Positions 8,201-15,830 of a stretch of DNA of 17,416 nt are shown here, in pieces (positions within the stretch are counted from its first letter, which is position 1; each line of letters starts with the position of its first letter). This stretch comes from Bacillota bacterium (lineage in GTDB: Bacteria; Bacillota; Desulfitobacteriia; Desulfitobacteriales; Desulfitobacteriaceae): the NCBI GenBank assembly GCA_023390635.1, contig JAEWCM010000112.1:1-17416 (forward strand), given 5' to 3'. The notes under the pieces were generated by a model, which worked only from the letters and a program-made list of their open reading frames with translations, did no database searches and was not told the origin of the DNA. The position numbers were made by a program, and so were the translations under genes.

Positions 8201-9082
8201 TCACACTTCTTCGAACGATGGATTTAAGAGATGGTCAGGGAATACTTCTTCAGGGGCAAATTCAGTGGTTGGGGTATTTTTATCAACCTCCTGAAAACTG
8301 ACATTATCAAGCCAAGCCTGCCCCTTTCCGTATAACAGCATACCGATGTTAATAATGGCTCCGTTTTCAGGGATGTCCAGTACGCAGGCATAATGATTCC
8401 ATTCGGTCGTACCTGTCACCGGCCTGCTTTGCATGTTATCGAGCTTCAATGTAGTACCCAAGGCATCATCTATCCTGAACCATAAGCCGCACCAGCCTTC
8501 CACATCTCGGGTTTTGACAAAGCCGGAAAAGCGCATGCGCTTGCCGGCGTAATTTTTAGCACTGATTTGCTGCATGATGGTAGCAAATTCACCATTGGAA
8601 AATTCGTCTGCCAGGGAGCGAATCGTCGCTGACTTTGAACCCATATGGTATATATCGGTGTCAATCTTGATTTTATATTTTTCAGGGGCGCTGCCCGTAA
8701 TTATCCAGTTTTTTATTTCATTTTGATTGTTCATATTAATTCCTCCTTGAATTAAATCCTTCATTGCCGATCGGTATCTCCCCGGGGGCAATTGATAAAT
8801 TGCTTTGAAAGCTCTCGTAAAAGATTCCTGTGATTCAAAGCGGTAGTTTAGGGCAATATCCAGGATGGGAGCGTTTGTATTTAAGAGGGCGGATGCGGCG
8901 CCGGCCAGTCTGCGCTTTCGGATATAATCATATAAAGAAATTCCGACTTCTTTTTGAAATATTCTGTGGAAATAAAACTTGGAAAAACCCGCCGCTTTGG
9001 AAATCTCATCTAAAGTCAGTTCCTCACATAAATTCACTTCAATATAGTCGATAGCTGTCTGAATTTCTTTACTGTGCATCAT
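8201..9082 (-). CDS. AraC-family transcriptional regulator with C-terminal beta-sandwich (carbohydrate-binding-like) domain
   Basis: This predicted DNA-binding regulator has 293 residues. The N-terminal 110 residues form an AraC/XylS domain with two helix-turn-helix units: LTLDEISKAAGFSKFYFHRIFQKEVG (about residues 22-48) and ILDIALNYRFESQESFTRAFKAIYQLPPGRYR (about 72-104). Unlike classical AraC, the DNA-binding part is first, as in MarA/SoxS/Rob. Residues 117-293 look like an all-beta jelly-roll (GFVKTRDVEGW..WFRIDD..LDNMQSRPVTGTTEWNHYACVLDIP..GQAWLDNVSF), a pattern seen in galactose-binding-like and CBM-like folds; the ligand is unknown. The start ATG 9082 has AGGAGGTG (complement of 9088-9095) 5 nt upstream. 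The linker contains a second strong ribosome site in front of Met117, reported separately. It is convergent with the phosphoglucomutase gene and divergent from the response regulator. Confidence 0.85.
   Translation of the reverse strand: MMHSKEIQTAIDYIEVNLCEELTLDEISKAAGFSKFYFHRIFQKEVGISLYDYIRKRRLAGAASALLNTNAPILDIALNYRFESQESFTRAFKAIYQLPPGRYRSAMKDLIQGGINMNNQNEIKNWIITGSAPEKYKIKIDTDIYHMGSKSATIRSLADEFSNGEFATIMQQISAKNYAGKRMRFSGFVKTRDVEGWCGLWFRIDDALGTTLKLDNMQSRPVTGTTEWNHYACVLDIPENGAIINIGMLLYGKGQAWLDNVSFQEVDKNTPTTEFAPEEVFPDHLLNPSFEEV
8732..8748 (-). promoter_or_regulatory. Internal ribosome binding site and start codon inside the AraC-family gene
   Basis: Reading the minus strand, AAGGAGGA (complement of 8741-8748) is followed after 6 nt (ATTAAT) by an in-frame ATG (8734-8732), which is Met117 of the regulator. 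The site lies exactly in the linker between the DNA-binding domain and the beta-sandwich domain. Initiation here would yield a separate 177-residue protein made of the C-terminal domain alone. The match and spacing are as good as those of the gene's own start; its use is inferred. Confidence 0.6.
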
Positions 9083-9131
9083 TTATTCACCTCCTCGAAA
9101 TCGAAGCATTACATTACCTTCCGTAATTACT

Positions 9132-9137
9132 ATTATA
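9132..9137 (-). promoter_or_regulatory. Probable -10 box for the AraC-family gene
   Basis: On the minus strand a perfect TATAAT lies at 9137-9132, about 50 bp upstream of the ATG. No convincing -35 hexamer is seen at 17 bp upstream, where the sequence is AAATTT, which is compatible with activator dependence. A GTAATTAC palindrome (9123-9130) lies directly downstream of the -10 box and could be an operator. Confidence 0.4.
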
Positions 9138-9198
9138 GTGCGGATCATAATTTAAAATTTGATGCATCTTGCCCTTTTCCCAATGTTCAACTGTGGAT

Positions 9199-9256
9199 GA
9201 AAAGAATATACCCTATGGAAGGTATTCTTTTCGTCTTATTGATTAACTGGTAAAAT
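9199..9256 (+). promoter_or_regulatory. Candidate extended -10 promoter with overlapping inverted repeat, upstream of the response regulator
   Basis: TGGTAAAAT (TG at 9248-9249, TAAAAT at 9251-9256) is an extended -10 element 42 bp before the response regulator ATG. No good -35 box is present. That region is covered by an imperfect inverted repeat: GAAAAGAA (9199-9206) pairs with 9225-9232 and TACC (9209-9212) pairs with 9221-9224. Because the flanking genes are divergent, a terminator is not expected here, so an operator is the more natural reading. No TTAAG direct-repeat array like that at 11253 is seen. Confidence 0.35.
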
Positions 9257-9297
9257 AATAAGAAGTACATATCTTAAGATGAGGAAGAGGGAAGAGG

Positions 9298-9972
9298 ATG
9301 TCCAAATACGATTGCCTGATCGTCGATGATGAAGAGGCGCTGTCTCAGAGTACGTGTGAATATTTTAATATGTTTGGGCTGAAAACTTTCTGGGCAGAGG
9401 ATGAAAGGACCTGTACAGACTTTTTATCCCAAAATTCCGCTGATCTGATTTTATTGGATATTAACCTAAAAAACAGCTCCGGCTTTGCCTTGTGCCAGAA
9501 GCTGAGACAGACCACCAATGTGCCCATTCTGTTCATCAGTGCCCGGACCAGTGATGACGATGTGCTGCTGGCCCTGAATATCGGTGGTGACGATTATATT
9601 CAGAAGCCTTACTCCCTCAGCATCCTTTTGGCCAAAGTGAAAACAGTGCTGAAGCGGTACAGAGGAGAACGGGAAAGTTTCAGCTTCGCTGGCTTTTGTA
9701 TCGATTTTTCTGCGGAGAAGCTGATGAAAGGTCCGGAGGAAATCAAGCTGAAAGCCATGGAATATAGGCTGCTTGCTTATCTGATCCAAAATAAAAACCG
9801 CACTATCTCGAAAGAGGAATTGTTCCAGAATGTTTGGGGAGACGCCATCACCGGTGATGGCACTTTAAATGTTCACATCCGCAGGCTGCGGGAGAAGATT
9901 GAGGAGGACCCGAACCAGCCGGCTTTTATCAGGACGGTCTGGGGAACCGGTTATGTATTTGCCTTTAATTAG
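9298..9972 (+). CDS. OmpR/PhoB-family response regulator
   Basis: This is a cytosolic transcription factor of 224 residues. The receiver domain (about residues 1-118) has the acidic pair Asp10/Asp11, phospho-acceptor Asp54 (ILLDINL), switch residue Ser81 (LFISAR) and Lys103 (IQKPYS). The C-terminal winged helix (about 127-224) is of the OmpR type, with ..LKAMEYRLLAYLIQNKNRTISKEELFQNVWG.. and ..LNVHIRRLREKIEEDP..IRTVWGTGYVF. The ATG at 9298 follows a purine-rich GAGGAAGAGGGAAGAGG. It precedes the histidine kinase gene by 9 bp, so the two are cotranscribed partners. The likely target is the array of 11-bp direct repeats at 11253-11296 upstream of the ABC genes; that link is inference. Confidence 0.93.
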   Translation: MSKYDCLIVDDEEALSQSTCEYFNMFGLKTFWAEDERTCTDFLSQNSADLILLDINLKNSSGFALCQKLRQTTNVPILFISARTSDDDVLLALNIGGDDYIQKPYSLSILLAKVKTVLKRYRGERESFSFAGFCIDFSAEKLMKGPEEIKLKAMEYRLLAYLIQNKNRTISKEELFQNVWGDAITGDGTLNVHIRRLREKIEEDPNQPAFIRTVWGTGYVFAFN

Positions 9973-9981
9973 GGGGAGAAG

Positions 9982-11247
9982 ATGAACATAAGAAAAGTGG
10001 CCATGATCGCGGCCGCTGTCCTGCTGGCCGGTCTGGGGATGATTTTTTATTTTTCCCGCACCGAAGTTCAGGCAGGACTGGATGGGGTGGCCGTTAATGA
10101 TATTGCCCAGTCTCTGGCCGAGCAGTGGCCGGACCTGGTACAATCAGCGCTGCCGGGGAGACAATACGGCCTGGATTATGTGGTGCTGAATAACGAAGGT
10201 CAGCTGATTGAGGCCACAAGGCCGGGCCTGAATGAGAATCTGGCTGCGGCCGTCGCCCACCGGGATACGATCGTTGATGTTATCCGGGACGGTAATGTTT
10301 TGGGCAAATTAATCATTTACAATCCTACTGGGGAGCTGTGGAAACATTACCGGAATGAGTGGCTTACGTTTATGGCCGGGCTTGTGGCTTTGGCCGTTTC
10401 AGCTTGTCTGGCCTATGCCATTTATCTGGACCGTTCGGTGTTTCGTCCTTTCCGCAGGCTGCAGTCTTTTGCCCGCCATGTGGCGGCCGGTAACCTGGAT
10501 ATCCCTCTGGCCATGGACAGAAGTAATAAATTCGGTGCCTTTACGGAAAGTTTTGATTTAATGCGGGAAGAACTGGCTAAAGCCAGAGAGAATGAAAGAT
10601 CAGCCAATCAGAGCAAGAAAGAACTGGTAGCTTCCCTCAGTCATGATATTAAAACTCCCGTCGCCTCCATCAAAGCGATTTCCGAGCTGTTGATCGTCAA
10701 ATCAGCTGACCGGGATATTCAAAGACAGGTGGAGGTGATCAACGCCAAGGCGGATCAGATCAATCACCTGATCACCAATCTGTTTAACGCTACCCTGGAA
10801 GAATTGCAGGAATTGAAAGTTAGCGTCACAGAGGAGCCAAGCAGTGTCCTTTACGACATGATCGAAAATGCCGACTACAATCACAGAGCTGTCGTGCATC
10901 CTCTTCCCGAATGCCTCATTGTGGCGGATAGCCTGAGACTGGCCCAGGTCGTGGATAATGTGATCGGCAACTCCTATAAATATGCCGATACCAGGCTTAA
11001 TATTTCGGTGAGCATCCAACCGCCTTATCTGATGATTGAGTTCAGGGACTACGGTCCGGGAGTGGACGGAGAGGAGCTTCCCCTCCTTCTGCACAAATTT
11101 TACCGTGCCGGAAACGCAGCAGGTAAAAACGGAGCAGGACTAGGCCTGTACATTTCTCAGTACCTGATGGAAAAAATGGCGGGGGAAATCGTCTGCAACA
11201 ATACGGAGGACGGTTTTGCCGTCAGCTTGAAATTGCCCTTGGCCTGA
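9982..11247 (+). CDS. Membrane sensor histidine kinase, partner of the adjacent response regulator
   Basis: This protein has 421 residues. TM1 (about 7-24) and TM2 (about 127-148) flank an extracytoplasmic sensor region of about 100 residues, which has no family I recognise. A HAMP-like linker (about 149-200) is followed by the dimerisation/phosphoacceptor helix with the H-box SLSHDIKTP (His221). The ATPase domain has an N-box (DNVIGNSYKYAD), G1 (FRDYGPGVDGEEL), an F-box (LLHKFYRA) and G2 (GAGLGLYIS), all intact, so the kinase should be active. The sizeable external domain differs from the very short loop of BceS-type kinases, so direct ligand sensing is plausible. The start ATG 9982 follows AGGGGGAGA (9972-9980), overlapping the upstream stop. 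The signal is unknown. Confidence 0.92.
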   Translation: MNIRKVAMIAAAVLLAGLGMIFYFSRTEVQAGLDGVAVNDIAQSLAEQWPDLVQSALPGRQYGLDYVVLNNEGQLIEATRPGLNENLAAAVAHRDTIVDVIRDGNVLGKLIIYNPTGELWKHYRNEWLTFMAGLVALAVSACLAYAIYLDRSVFRPFRRLQSFARHVAAGNLDIPLAMDRSNKFGAFTESFDLMREELAKARENERSANQSKKELVASLSHDIKTPVASIKAISELLIVKSADRDIQRQVEVINAKADQINHLITNLFNATLEELQELKVSVTEEPSSVLYDMIENADYNHRAVVHPLPECLIVADSLRLAQVVDNVIGNSYKYADTRLNISVSIQPPYLMIEFRDYGPGVDGEELPLLLHKFYRAGNAAGKNGAGLGLYISQYLMEKMAGEIVCNNTEDGFAVSLKLPLA

Positions 11248-11252
11248 ATTAG

Positions 11253-11309
11253 ATTTAAGGATTGGTTAAGGACCGGGTAAAGACCGGTTAAGAATTGAAA
11301 TGCTATGAT
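11253..11309 (+). promoter_or_regulatory. Response-regulator binding array and -10 box for the ABC transporter operon
   Basis: Four tandem 11-bp units lie head to tail: ATTTAAGGATT (11253-11263), GGTTAAGGACC (11264-11274), GGGTAAAGACC (11275-11285) and GGTTAAGAATT (11286-11296), with consensus about GGTTAAGGACC. Seven bases after the last unit comes TATGAT (11304-11309), preceded by TG at 11301-11302, so it is an extended -10. The position for a -35 box (11281-11286) is AGACCG, a poor match, and falls inside the repeats. This layout is typical of activation by a phosphorylated OmpR-family regulator bound to direct repeats of about 11 bp, one per helical turn. The predicted leader to the ABC start is about 95 nt. 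Confidence 0.7.
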
Positions 11310-11412
11310 AAGACCGTGATAAAAATGGAGGGCCAAAAAGGCAACACGTTTTTTCCGGTCTTTGTCTTTAATCGGGTTCCACCCGGACCGGGCAGAAAGG
11401 AAGGAATTTTCA

Positions 11413-12171
11413 ATGGGCAAGGCAGTCATCGCGACGGATAAGCTGTGCAAAACCTTCTCCAACGGAGGTCTGCAGCAGCATGTTTTAAAAAATCTTGATA
11501 TCGAAATCTACGAAGGGGATTTCACTGTGATCATGGGTTCATCAGGGGCAGGAAAATCCACCCTTCTTTACGCTCTGTCTGGCATGGATAAACCGACCCT
11601 CGGTTCCATTCGCTTTCTCGGGCAGGAAATCTCCAAACTATCCAATGATCAATTGGCTGTCTTTCGCAGGGAGAATTGCGGCTTTGTATTTCAGCAGATC
11701 TTTCTGCTCGATAACATGAGCATCCTGGATAATATCCTGATCGGGGGACTGTTGGTGAGCAAGGACAGAAAGGCTGTGACGGCAAGGGCCAAAGAATTGC
11801 TCACACAGGTGGGACTGACGGAAGAAATCTGGCGCAAGTTTCCCACCCAGCTGTCAGGGGGAGAAGCACAACGGGCCGGAATCGTGCGGGCGCTGATCAA
11901 TCAGCCCAAAGTGGTGTTTGCCGATGAGCCCACTGGCGCTCTGAATTCAGCGGCAGGGAAGGCAGCCCTCGATGTGCTGACCGAGGTTAACGGGCAGGGG
12001 CAGAGCGTGATCATGGTGACCCATGACTTGAAATCGGCCAGACGGGGCAACCGAATTTTATATATCCGTGACGGGGTGATTCAAGGAGTCTGCGATTTGG
12101 GCAGATATGTGAGCGGAGACCAGGAAAGGCATAGCAAGCTCCAGGCCTTTCTCACCGAAATGGGGTGGTAG
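11413..12171 (+). CDS. ABC transporter ATP-binding protein, MacB/LolD-BceA-type
   Basis: This cytosolic ATPase of 252 residues pairs with the FtsX-like permease that follows. All motifs are intact: Walker A GSSGAGKST (Lys48), Q-loop FVFQQ (Gln94), signature LSGGE (147-151), Walker B VVFADE (Glu172) and H-loop His204 (MVTHD). This subfamily drives mechanotransmission or extrusion of lipoproteins, peptides and antimicrobial compounds rather than classical import. The ATG at 11413 is preferred over TTG 11362 because AAAGGAAGGA (11396-11405) lies 7 nt upstream. The gene ends with its stop a few bases before the permease start, so the pair is translationally close. Expression probably depends on the response-regulator array upstream. 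Confidence 0.93.
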   Translation: MGKAVIATDKLCKTFSNGGLQQHVLKNLDIEIYEGDFTVIMGSSGAGKSTLLYALSGMDKPTLGSIRFLGQEISKLSNDQLAVFRRENCGFVFQQIFLLDNMSILDNILIGGLLVSKDRKAVTARAKELLTQVGLTEEIWRKFPTQLSGGEAQRAGIVRALINQPKVVFADEPTGALNSAAGKAALDVLTEVNGQGQSVIMVTHDLKSARRGNRILYIRDGVIQGVCDLGRYVSGDQERHSKLQAFLTEMGW

Positions 12172-12173
12172 GG

Positions 12174-14516
12174 TTGAGAAAGCTCTGGATGCTCTGTATG
12201 GCTAATATCTGTAAAACCAAGGGGCATACGGTCTCGATGTTGAGTATGTTTCTGATTACCGCTCTTCTCCTGAACGGAGGGCTGTTGGTCAGCGTCAATT
12301 TCGGCAGTTTTTTTGCCAAAATCACCCATGAGCTTAATGCTTCCGATGTCTACTATCTCATTCCCACTTCTTTGTACAGCACGGAAATCGACCAGTACCT
12401 CACAAATAACTCACAAGTGCTGACCACCCAAAAGGAAGACTCATTGTGGAATACCGCATCAGTCCCTTACAATGGCGGGACCCGGGAGTGTACCTTCCTG
12501 CTGAACGATGCAGGAAAGGAACGCACCCTTTCTCAATGGAAATTTGTGGGCGATCATCTGCCCCTTGACGGAATGTCGGTTTATTTGCCTGCTGTGATGA
12601 AGATTGACGGGGGCTATCAGCTTAACGATAAGATCACCATGACCTTTAAAGATATTGTGATGACTTTTACTGTCAAAGGTTTTACGGAAGATGTTTTTTT
12701 CAGTTCCCTGGATACGGGGATTTTGAGTGTCTATCTTCCGCATCAGATCTATGAACAGGTGGCGGAGCAGATGGATAGCAAGCACCGTGTGAAATTGATC
12801 TATGCCAATCTGACCGCCAATGATAACAAGGTGGAAGCAGGAATTAGGGACTTGCAGCAACTGAATGGCCAAAGTAATGTATCTGATTCCATTGTCAGTC
12901 TGGGGATGCCGATTATCAAAGGGTCCCGCACCATGATGGCCACGATCATATCGGTGATGATGGTCGCCTTTTCCGCCATTATTGCAGCGGTTTGCCTGAT
13001 TGTGGTCAGATACAGGATCGGCAACAGCATCGAAGAAGATATGGTGAAAATTGGGTCATTGAAGGCCATGGGCTATACCACCAGACAAATTATCCTCTCC
13101 ATGGTTATCCAGTTTTCCCTCATTGCCCTCAGCGGCAGTGTTTTGGGAATCGCCTTGTCCTATCTGGCGGTGCCGTTATTTTCCGAAGTCTTTGCCCACC
13201 AGTCCGGTCTGGTCTGGACCCAGGGCTTTGACGGCTTAATCAGCGCGATTGCCTTGAGCTCCATTCTGCTCGTGGTAGTGGCCGTCTCCTTTTTCAGCTC
13301 CACCCGGATTCGCAGACTGAATCCAATTGTGGCTCTCCGAGGGGGGATCATAACGCACAGCTTCCGGAAGAATTTTATCCCTCTGGACCGGGCCAAAGGA
13401 GTTCTGCCTATTGTTCTGGCTTTGAAATCCATGCTGCAAAACAGAAAGCAAAGTATTATGATGGGAATTATCTTTATGGCCGTTTCCTTCGCCGGTACGT
13501 TTGCCGTGATCATGTTTTACAATACCACGGTGGATACGAAAGCTTTTGCCGAGACTCCGGGCAAGGAACTTTCCAATGCCATTGCCATGCTGAAACCCGG
13601 GGACAGCCATGATTCCCTTGTCACCAACATCAGGCAAATGGATGGGGTGAGAAAAGTTCAATTCATTGATGAGGTGGCGGTCAGAATAGAGAACAATGAT
13701 GTGCTGGCCTATGTAATGGAGGATTACAGCCAAAAGGAAACTAATATGATTTATGAGGGGCGTTATCCTCTGCATAGCAATGAAGTGGTGCTGGCCGGTT
13801 CGTTGGCGGAAATGCTGGGAAAAAAGATTGGAGACAGTGTGACCTTACAGGTAGGAGCCAGGCAGAGCCAGTATATCATTAGCGGTTTATCACAGGGAGC
13901 GAGCAGGGGCGGATTAAACCTATCCCTTACTGATGAAGGCCTGGAAACCATTAATCCTGATTTTCAGCAGCAAAGACTGCAGATTTATCTGCAGAAAGGG
14001 GTAAGTGCCGATACCTTTGTCAAAAAGCTAAAAGACCTTTACAATGATCATCTGGTCACGGCGATTGATATGGATAAAGACCTGGCTCAAGGGATGGGGA
14101 CTTATATTGAGATCGTTTCCAAAGTGGGGAAATCCATGCTGGCGGTCACCGCTCTGGTTGTCGCCCTGGTCCTTTATTTTGTGATCAATTCCTCAGTGAT
14201 TCGCAGAAAGCGGGAACTGGGCATCCAGAAGGCCCTTGGCTTTACAACCTTTCAGCTTATGAATCAGCTATCCCTCGGACTCCTTCCTCCCTTGATGCTG
14301 GGAATCGCAGCAGGAGCAGTCTTAGGAATGACTCAGACCAATCCGATCCTGACGATGGCCCAAAGGGCTATGGGTGTGATGAAAGCCCAATATATCATCA
14401 TGCCCTCCTGGATTCTGGTATTCGGGATTTCCCTCGTGTTCCTTTCCTATGCCATCTCCATGCTGATAACGTTTAGAATCCGCAAAATATCCGCTTATGG
14501 CTTGGTGAGCGAGTAA
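12174..14516 (+). CDS. FtsX/MacB-like ABC transporter permease with two extracytoplasmic domains
   Basis: This integral membrane protein has about 780 residues. The topology read from hydrophobicity is TM1 (about 15-40), a large external domain (about 41-245), TM2-TM4 (about 247-375, first FtsX domain), TM5 (about 425-447), a second external domain (about 450-645) and TM6-TM8 (about 653-765, second FtsX domain). This tandem architecture with eight TMs differs from the ten-TM BceB permeases. The N-terminal domain resembles MacB periplasmic-core regions. With the ATPase it probably exports or detoxifies an envelope-active compound or lipoprotein; the substrate is unknown. TTG 12174 is chosen because GGGGTGG (12162-12168) lies 5 nt upstream. 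GTG 12165, overlapping the ATPase stop, and ATG 12189 are alternatives. Confidence 0.88.
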   Translation: MRKLWMLCMANICKTKGHTVSMLSMFLITALLLNGGLLVSVNFGSFFAKITHELNASDVYYLIPTSLYSTEIDQYLTNNSQVLTTQKEDSLWNTASVPYNGGTRECTFLLNDAGKERTLSQWKFVGDHLPLDGMSVYLPAVMKIDGGYQLNDKITMTFKDIVMTFTVKGFTEDVFFSSLDTGILSVYLPHQIYEQVAEQMDSKHRVKLIYANLTANDNKVEAGIRDLQQLNGQSNVSDSIVSLGMPIIKGSRTMMATIISVMMVAFSAIIAAVCLIVVRYRIGNSIEEDMVKIGSLKAMGYTTRQIILSMVIQFSLIALSGSVLGIALSYLAVPLFSEVFAHQSGLVWTQGFDGLISAIALSSILLVVVAVSFFSSTRIRRLNPIVALRGGIITHSFRKNFIPLDRAKGVLPIVLALKSMLQNRKQSIMMGIIFMAVSFAGTFAVIMFYNTTVDTKAFAETPGKELSNAIAMLKPGDSHDSLVTNIRQMDGVRKVQFIDEVAVRIENNDVLAYVMEDYSQKETNMIYEGRYPLHSNEVVLAGSLAEMLGKKIGDSVTLQVGARQSQYIISGLSQGASRGGLNLSLTDEGLETINPDFQQQRLQIYLQKGVSADTFVKKLKDLYNDHLVTAIDMDKDLAQGMGTYIEIVSKVGKSMLAVTALVVALVLYFVINSSVIRRKRELGIQKALGFTTFQLMNQLSLGLLPPLMLGIAAGAVLGMTQTNPILTMAQRAMGVMKAQYIIMPSWILVFGISLVFLSYAISMLITFRIRKISAYGLVSE

Positions 14517-14525
14517 AACAGTAAT

Positions 14526-14620
14526 TTCAAAGCAGGCCAAGCAATGAATGACACTCCGCTGTCGCAAACTGGCGTTAATCGCTCATCTTCGGTCATTTAT
14601 TGCTTGGCTTTGCCTTTGAA
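14526..14620 (+). repeat. Structured dispersed repeat, copy 2, possible terminator of the ABC operon
   Basis: The 39-nt core (14553-14591) equals that of the copy at 7993-8069 except C14580. Arms 14537-14552 and 14592-14607 pair over 16 bp with one G-T wobble. The pairing continues outward imperfectly to a 7-bp helix, 14526-14532 (TTCAAAG) with 14614-14620. Downstream is GTCTTGTTTT (14621-14630), a T-rich run that would suit termination after the permease gene, whose stop is 10 bp upstream. The arms are unrelated in sequence to those of copy 1 beyond the 6 bp next to the core. Confidence 0.8.
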
Positions 14621-14657
14621 GTCTTGTTTTGTGACAGCTCTTTGTTCTGTTGGTTGG

Positions 14658-14687
14658 TCGACACTGTGAGAAAAGATGTGGTAAAAT
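14658..14687 (+). promoter_or_regulatory. Promoter for the alcohol dehydrogenase gene
   Basis: TCGACA (14658-14663, five of six matches to TTGACA) is followed after 18 bp by TAAAAT (14682-14687), with TG at 14679-14680 making an extended -10. It lies about 50 bp before the start codon and after the repeat element, so the gene is probably an independent transcription unit. Confidence 0.5.
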
Positions 14688-14735
14688 TATGGCAGAAGGT
14701 TTTGCCGGGACAGGCTTAAAAATGGAGGTATGAGT

Positions 14736-15830
14736 ATGAATACTTTTTATATGCCGACCAGAATTCTTTCCGGAGAGCATGTGGTCCGGGAGAAATATCA
14801 AATGCTGCAAGGCATGGGACATAAGGCCTTGATCGTGACCGGACGGCGGTCGTCCAAAGCAAACGGTTCTTTAAAGGACATGGAAGAGGCTTTGGGACAG
14901 GCCGGCATCGGTTATGTCATCTTTGACGAGGTAGAGGAAAATCCTTCTCTGGAAACGATGGAAAGGGCAGGCCGGCTGGGCAGAGCAGAAAAGGTGGAGT
15001 TCATTGTGGGGATCGGCGGAGGTTCTCCTATTGATGCGGCTAAGTTTATTGGTATTCTGGTGAAAAATCCCGAGCTTACCGGCAAGGATGTTTTTGCAAC
15101 TCCTAATCTCCAATCCTTTCCTGTCGTGGCCGTGCCTACGACCGCGGGCACGGGGACGGAAGTGACTCAATATGCCATTGTGACTCTGGCGGAGGAAAAG
15201 ACCAAAAAGAACTACGGACAAATGATTTTTCCCACCCTGGCTTTCCTAGATCCGGGATATATGGAGGAGCTTCCCCTAGCCATTACCGTCAATACGGCGG
15301 TGGATGCCTTGTCTCATCTGGTGGAGGGCTATCTCAACCGCAATGCCGGCGTTTTATCCGACGCCCTGGCTGAAGCGGGAATGAGAATCTGGGGTGAATG
15401 TGCCGGCGCCTTACTGGCCGGAAATTTGACACTTAAGGAACGGGAAAAACTGATGATTGCTTCCACCTTAGGAGGAATGCTGATCGCTCAGACCGGTACC
15501 TCTCTCCCTCATGGCATGGGCTATGCTCTGACCTTTCATAAAGGAATGCCCCATGGCTTAGCCAATGGCATCCTCTATGTAGAATATCTCCGCTCGTTTA
15601 AAAACCGGGAGAAGGTGGAGAAACTGCCATTCCTTCTGGGCTTAAAGGATTATGCCGCCCTTGAGGATCTGCTGAAGAAGCTGACTCAGACTGAAGTTGC
15701 CGTCAGTGAAGAGGAATTGAAGGAGTACAGCAGGGGCATGGTTGAAAATAGAGGCAAGCTCGCTAATCATCCTGAAGAGATCAGTTATGAGGAACTGTAC
15801 GGCATTTACAGAAACAGTCTGATCCATTGA
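14736..15830 (+). CDS. Iron-containing (group III) alcohol dehydrogenase
   Basis: This cytosolic NAD(P)H-dependent oxidoreductase of 364 residues interconverts an alcohol and its aldehyde or ketone using a bound divalent metal. The dinucleotide-binding domain carries GGGSPIDAAK (residues 94-103) and VAVPTTAGTGTEVT (141-154). The metal ligands Asp190, His194, His259 and His273 are all present with spacings of 4, 65 and 14, very close to those of FucO-type enzymes (TAVDALSHLVEGYL and LPHGMGYALTFHKGMPHG). The ATG at 14736 is chosen over ATG 14730 because GGAGG (14724-14728) is 7 nt from the second and only 1 nt from the first. The gene has its own promoter and is followed by a terminator-like palindrome. 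Substrate cannot be deduced; a butanol- or propanediol-type role is possible. Confidence 0.92.
   Translation: MNTFYMPTRILSGEHVVREKYQMLQGMGHKALIVTGRRSSKANGSLKDMEEALGQAGIGYVIFDEVEENPSLETMERAGRLGRAEKVEFIVGIGGGSPIDAAKFIGILVKNPELTGKDVFATPNLQSFPVVAVPTTAGTGTEVTQYAIVTLAEEKTKKNYGQMIFPTLAFLDPGYMEELPLAITVNTAVDALSHLVEGYLNRNAGVLSDALAEAGMRIWGECAGALLAGNLTLKEREKLMIASTLGGMLIAQTGTSLPHGMGYALTFHKGMPHGLANGILYVEYLRSFKNREKVEKLPFLLGLKDYAALEDLLKKLTQTEVAVSEEELKEYSRGMVENRGKLANHPEEISYEELYGIYRNSLIH

Noticed and set aside
11325..11444. Short ORF (about 40 codons) in the ABC operon leader, overlapping the ATPase start
   Set aside because: It has an ATG but no Shine-Dalgarno and a composition typical of a leader; nothing marks it as a leader peptide.
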